Position numbers and translations under genes: made by a program. From assembly GCA_027858355.1 (NCBI GenBank), contig JAQICW010000569.1:1-6649 (forward strand): a DNA stretch of 6,649 nt. The letters are read 5' to 3'. The notes below the pieces were generated by a model. The model saw nothing but the letters and a program-made list of their open reading frames with translations. It ran no database searches and had not been told where the DNA came from. The DNA is from Desulfobacula sp. GTDB lineage: Bacteria; Desulfobacterota; Desulfobacteria; Desulfobacterales; Desulfobacteraceae. Shown piece by piece: positions 6,528 to 6,649 of the stretch; within the stretch, counting starts at the first letter, position 1; every line of letters begins with the position of its first letter.

Positions 6528-6561
6528 CCAAAAACAGCCGGAAACTTTTGTTCCCGGCTGT
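6528..6561 (-). terminator. Rho-independent terminator for a gene beyond the right edge
   Basis: ACAGCCGG at 6534-6541 pairs perfectly with CCGGCTGT at 6554-6561, giving an 8-bp GC-rich stem with a 12-nt loop. Read on the minus strand, the stem runs into TTTTTGG, a short U-tract, so termination is most likely for minus-strand transcripts arriving from above 6561. In 6562-6649 the minus strand is open only to short C-terminal tails in two frames (ending at stops near 6620 and 6630). The upstream gene may therefore end there or lie wholly outside the window. The kinase at 6359 would then be the first gene of a new unit. Confidence 0.72.
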
Positions 6562-6649
6562 GTGATATTTGGATTTACGTATCTGTTGAATTATTTATCT
6601 TTACTTATCCCTCCAATTTCTATTGTTCACTTGAGTATTGCATGTTTAA

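Noticed and set aside
6346..6531. 61-codon minus-strand frame overlapping the kinase start by 14 nt
   Set aside because: Its middle is translated from the low-complexity repeat tract, it resembles no known family, and its overlap with the kinase start looks accidental.

Overview
The window is AT-rich. All convincing genes lie on the minus strand, so transcription runs from high to low coordinates. Several traits point to the Bacteroidota/Ignavibacteria/Calditrichota (FCB) side of the bacteria: mostly no Shine-Dalgarno sequences, a signal peptide ending in Ala-Gln, PD40 beta-propeller proteins, a TPR-type sensor kinase, and a four-helix-bundle (S23) gene set among low-complexity repeats. This placement is inferred from gene style, not from a marker gene.

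Layout in transcription order: (1) 6534-6561, a hairpin plus T-tract that looks like the terminator of a gene beyond the right edge; (2) 6443-6487, a degenerate short-repeat tract in the kinase leader; (3) 4338-6359, a membrane sensor histidine kinase with a large extracytoplasmic TPR-like/Cache-like sensor; (4) 4245-4331, a compound repeat tract starting just after the kinase stop codon; (5) 3834-4199, a four-helix-bundle S23-family protein; (6) 3785-3816, a perfect 7-bp tandem array; (7) 3027-3743, an OmpR/PhoB-type response regulator; (8) 879-2966, a secreted protein with an N-terminal TPR-like domain and twelve PD40 motifs; (9) 1-782, the start of a second PD40 protein, probably a lipoprotein, cut off by the left edge.

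The kinase and regulator are almost certainly a cognate two-component pair. All intergenic gaps are short (60-138 bp) and no clear terminator separates the genes, so the five genes could be read as one unit. The likely logic is envelope sensing by the kinase, phosphotransfer to the regulator, and transcription control that may include the adjacent envelope beta-propeller proteins. That last link is inference.

The most unusual part is the roughly 590-bp segment between kinase and regulator. It holds the four-helix-bundle gene bracketed by two different repeat arrays, which share an 11-bp inverted repeat. It looks like a cassette inserted into a two-component operon. No CRISPR array, tRNA, rRNA or recognisable transposase is visible.
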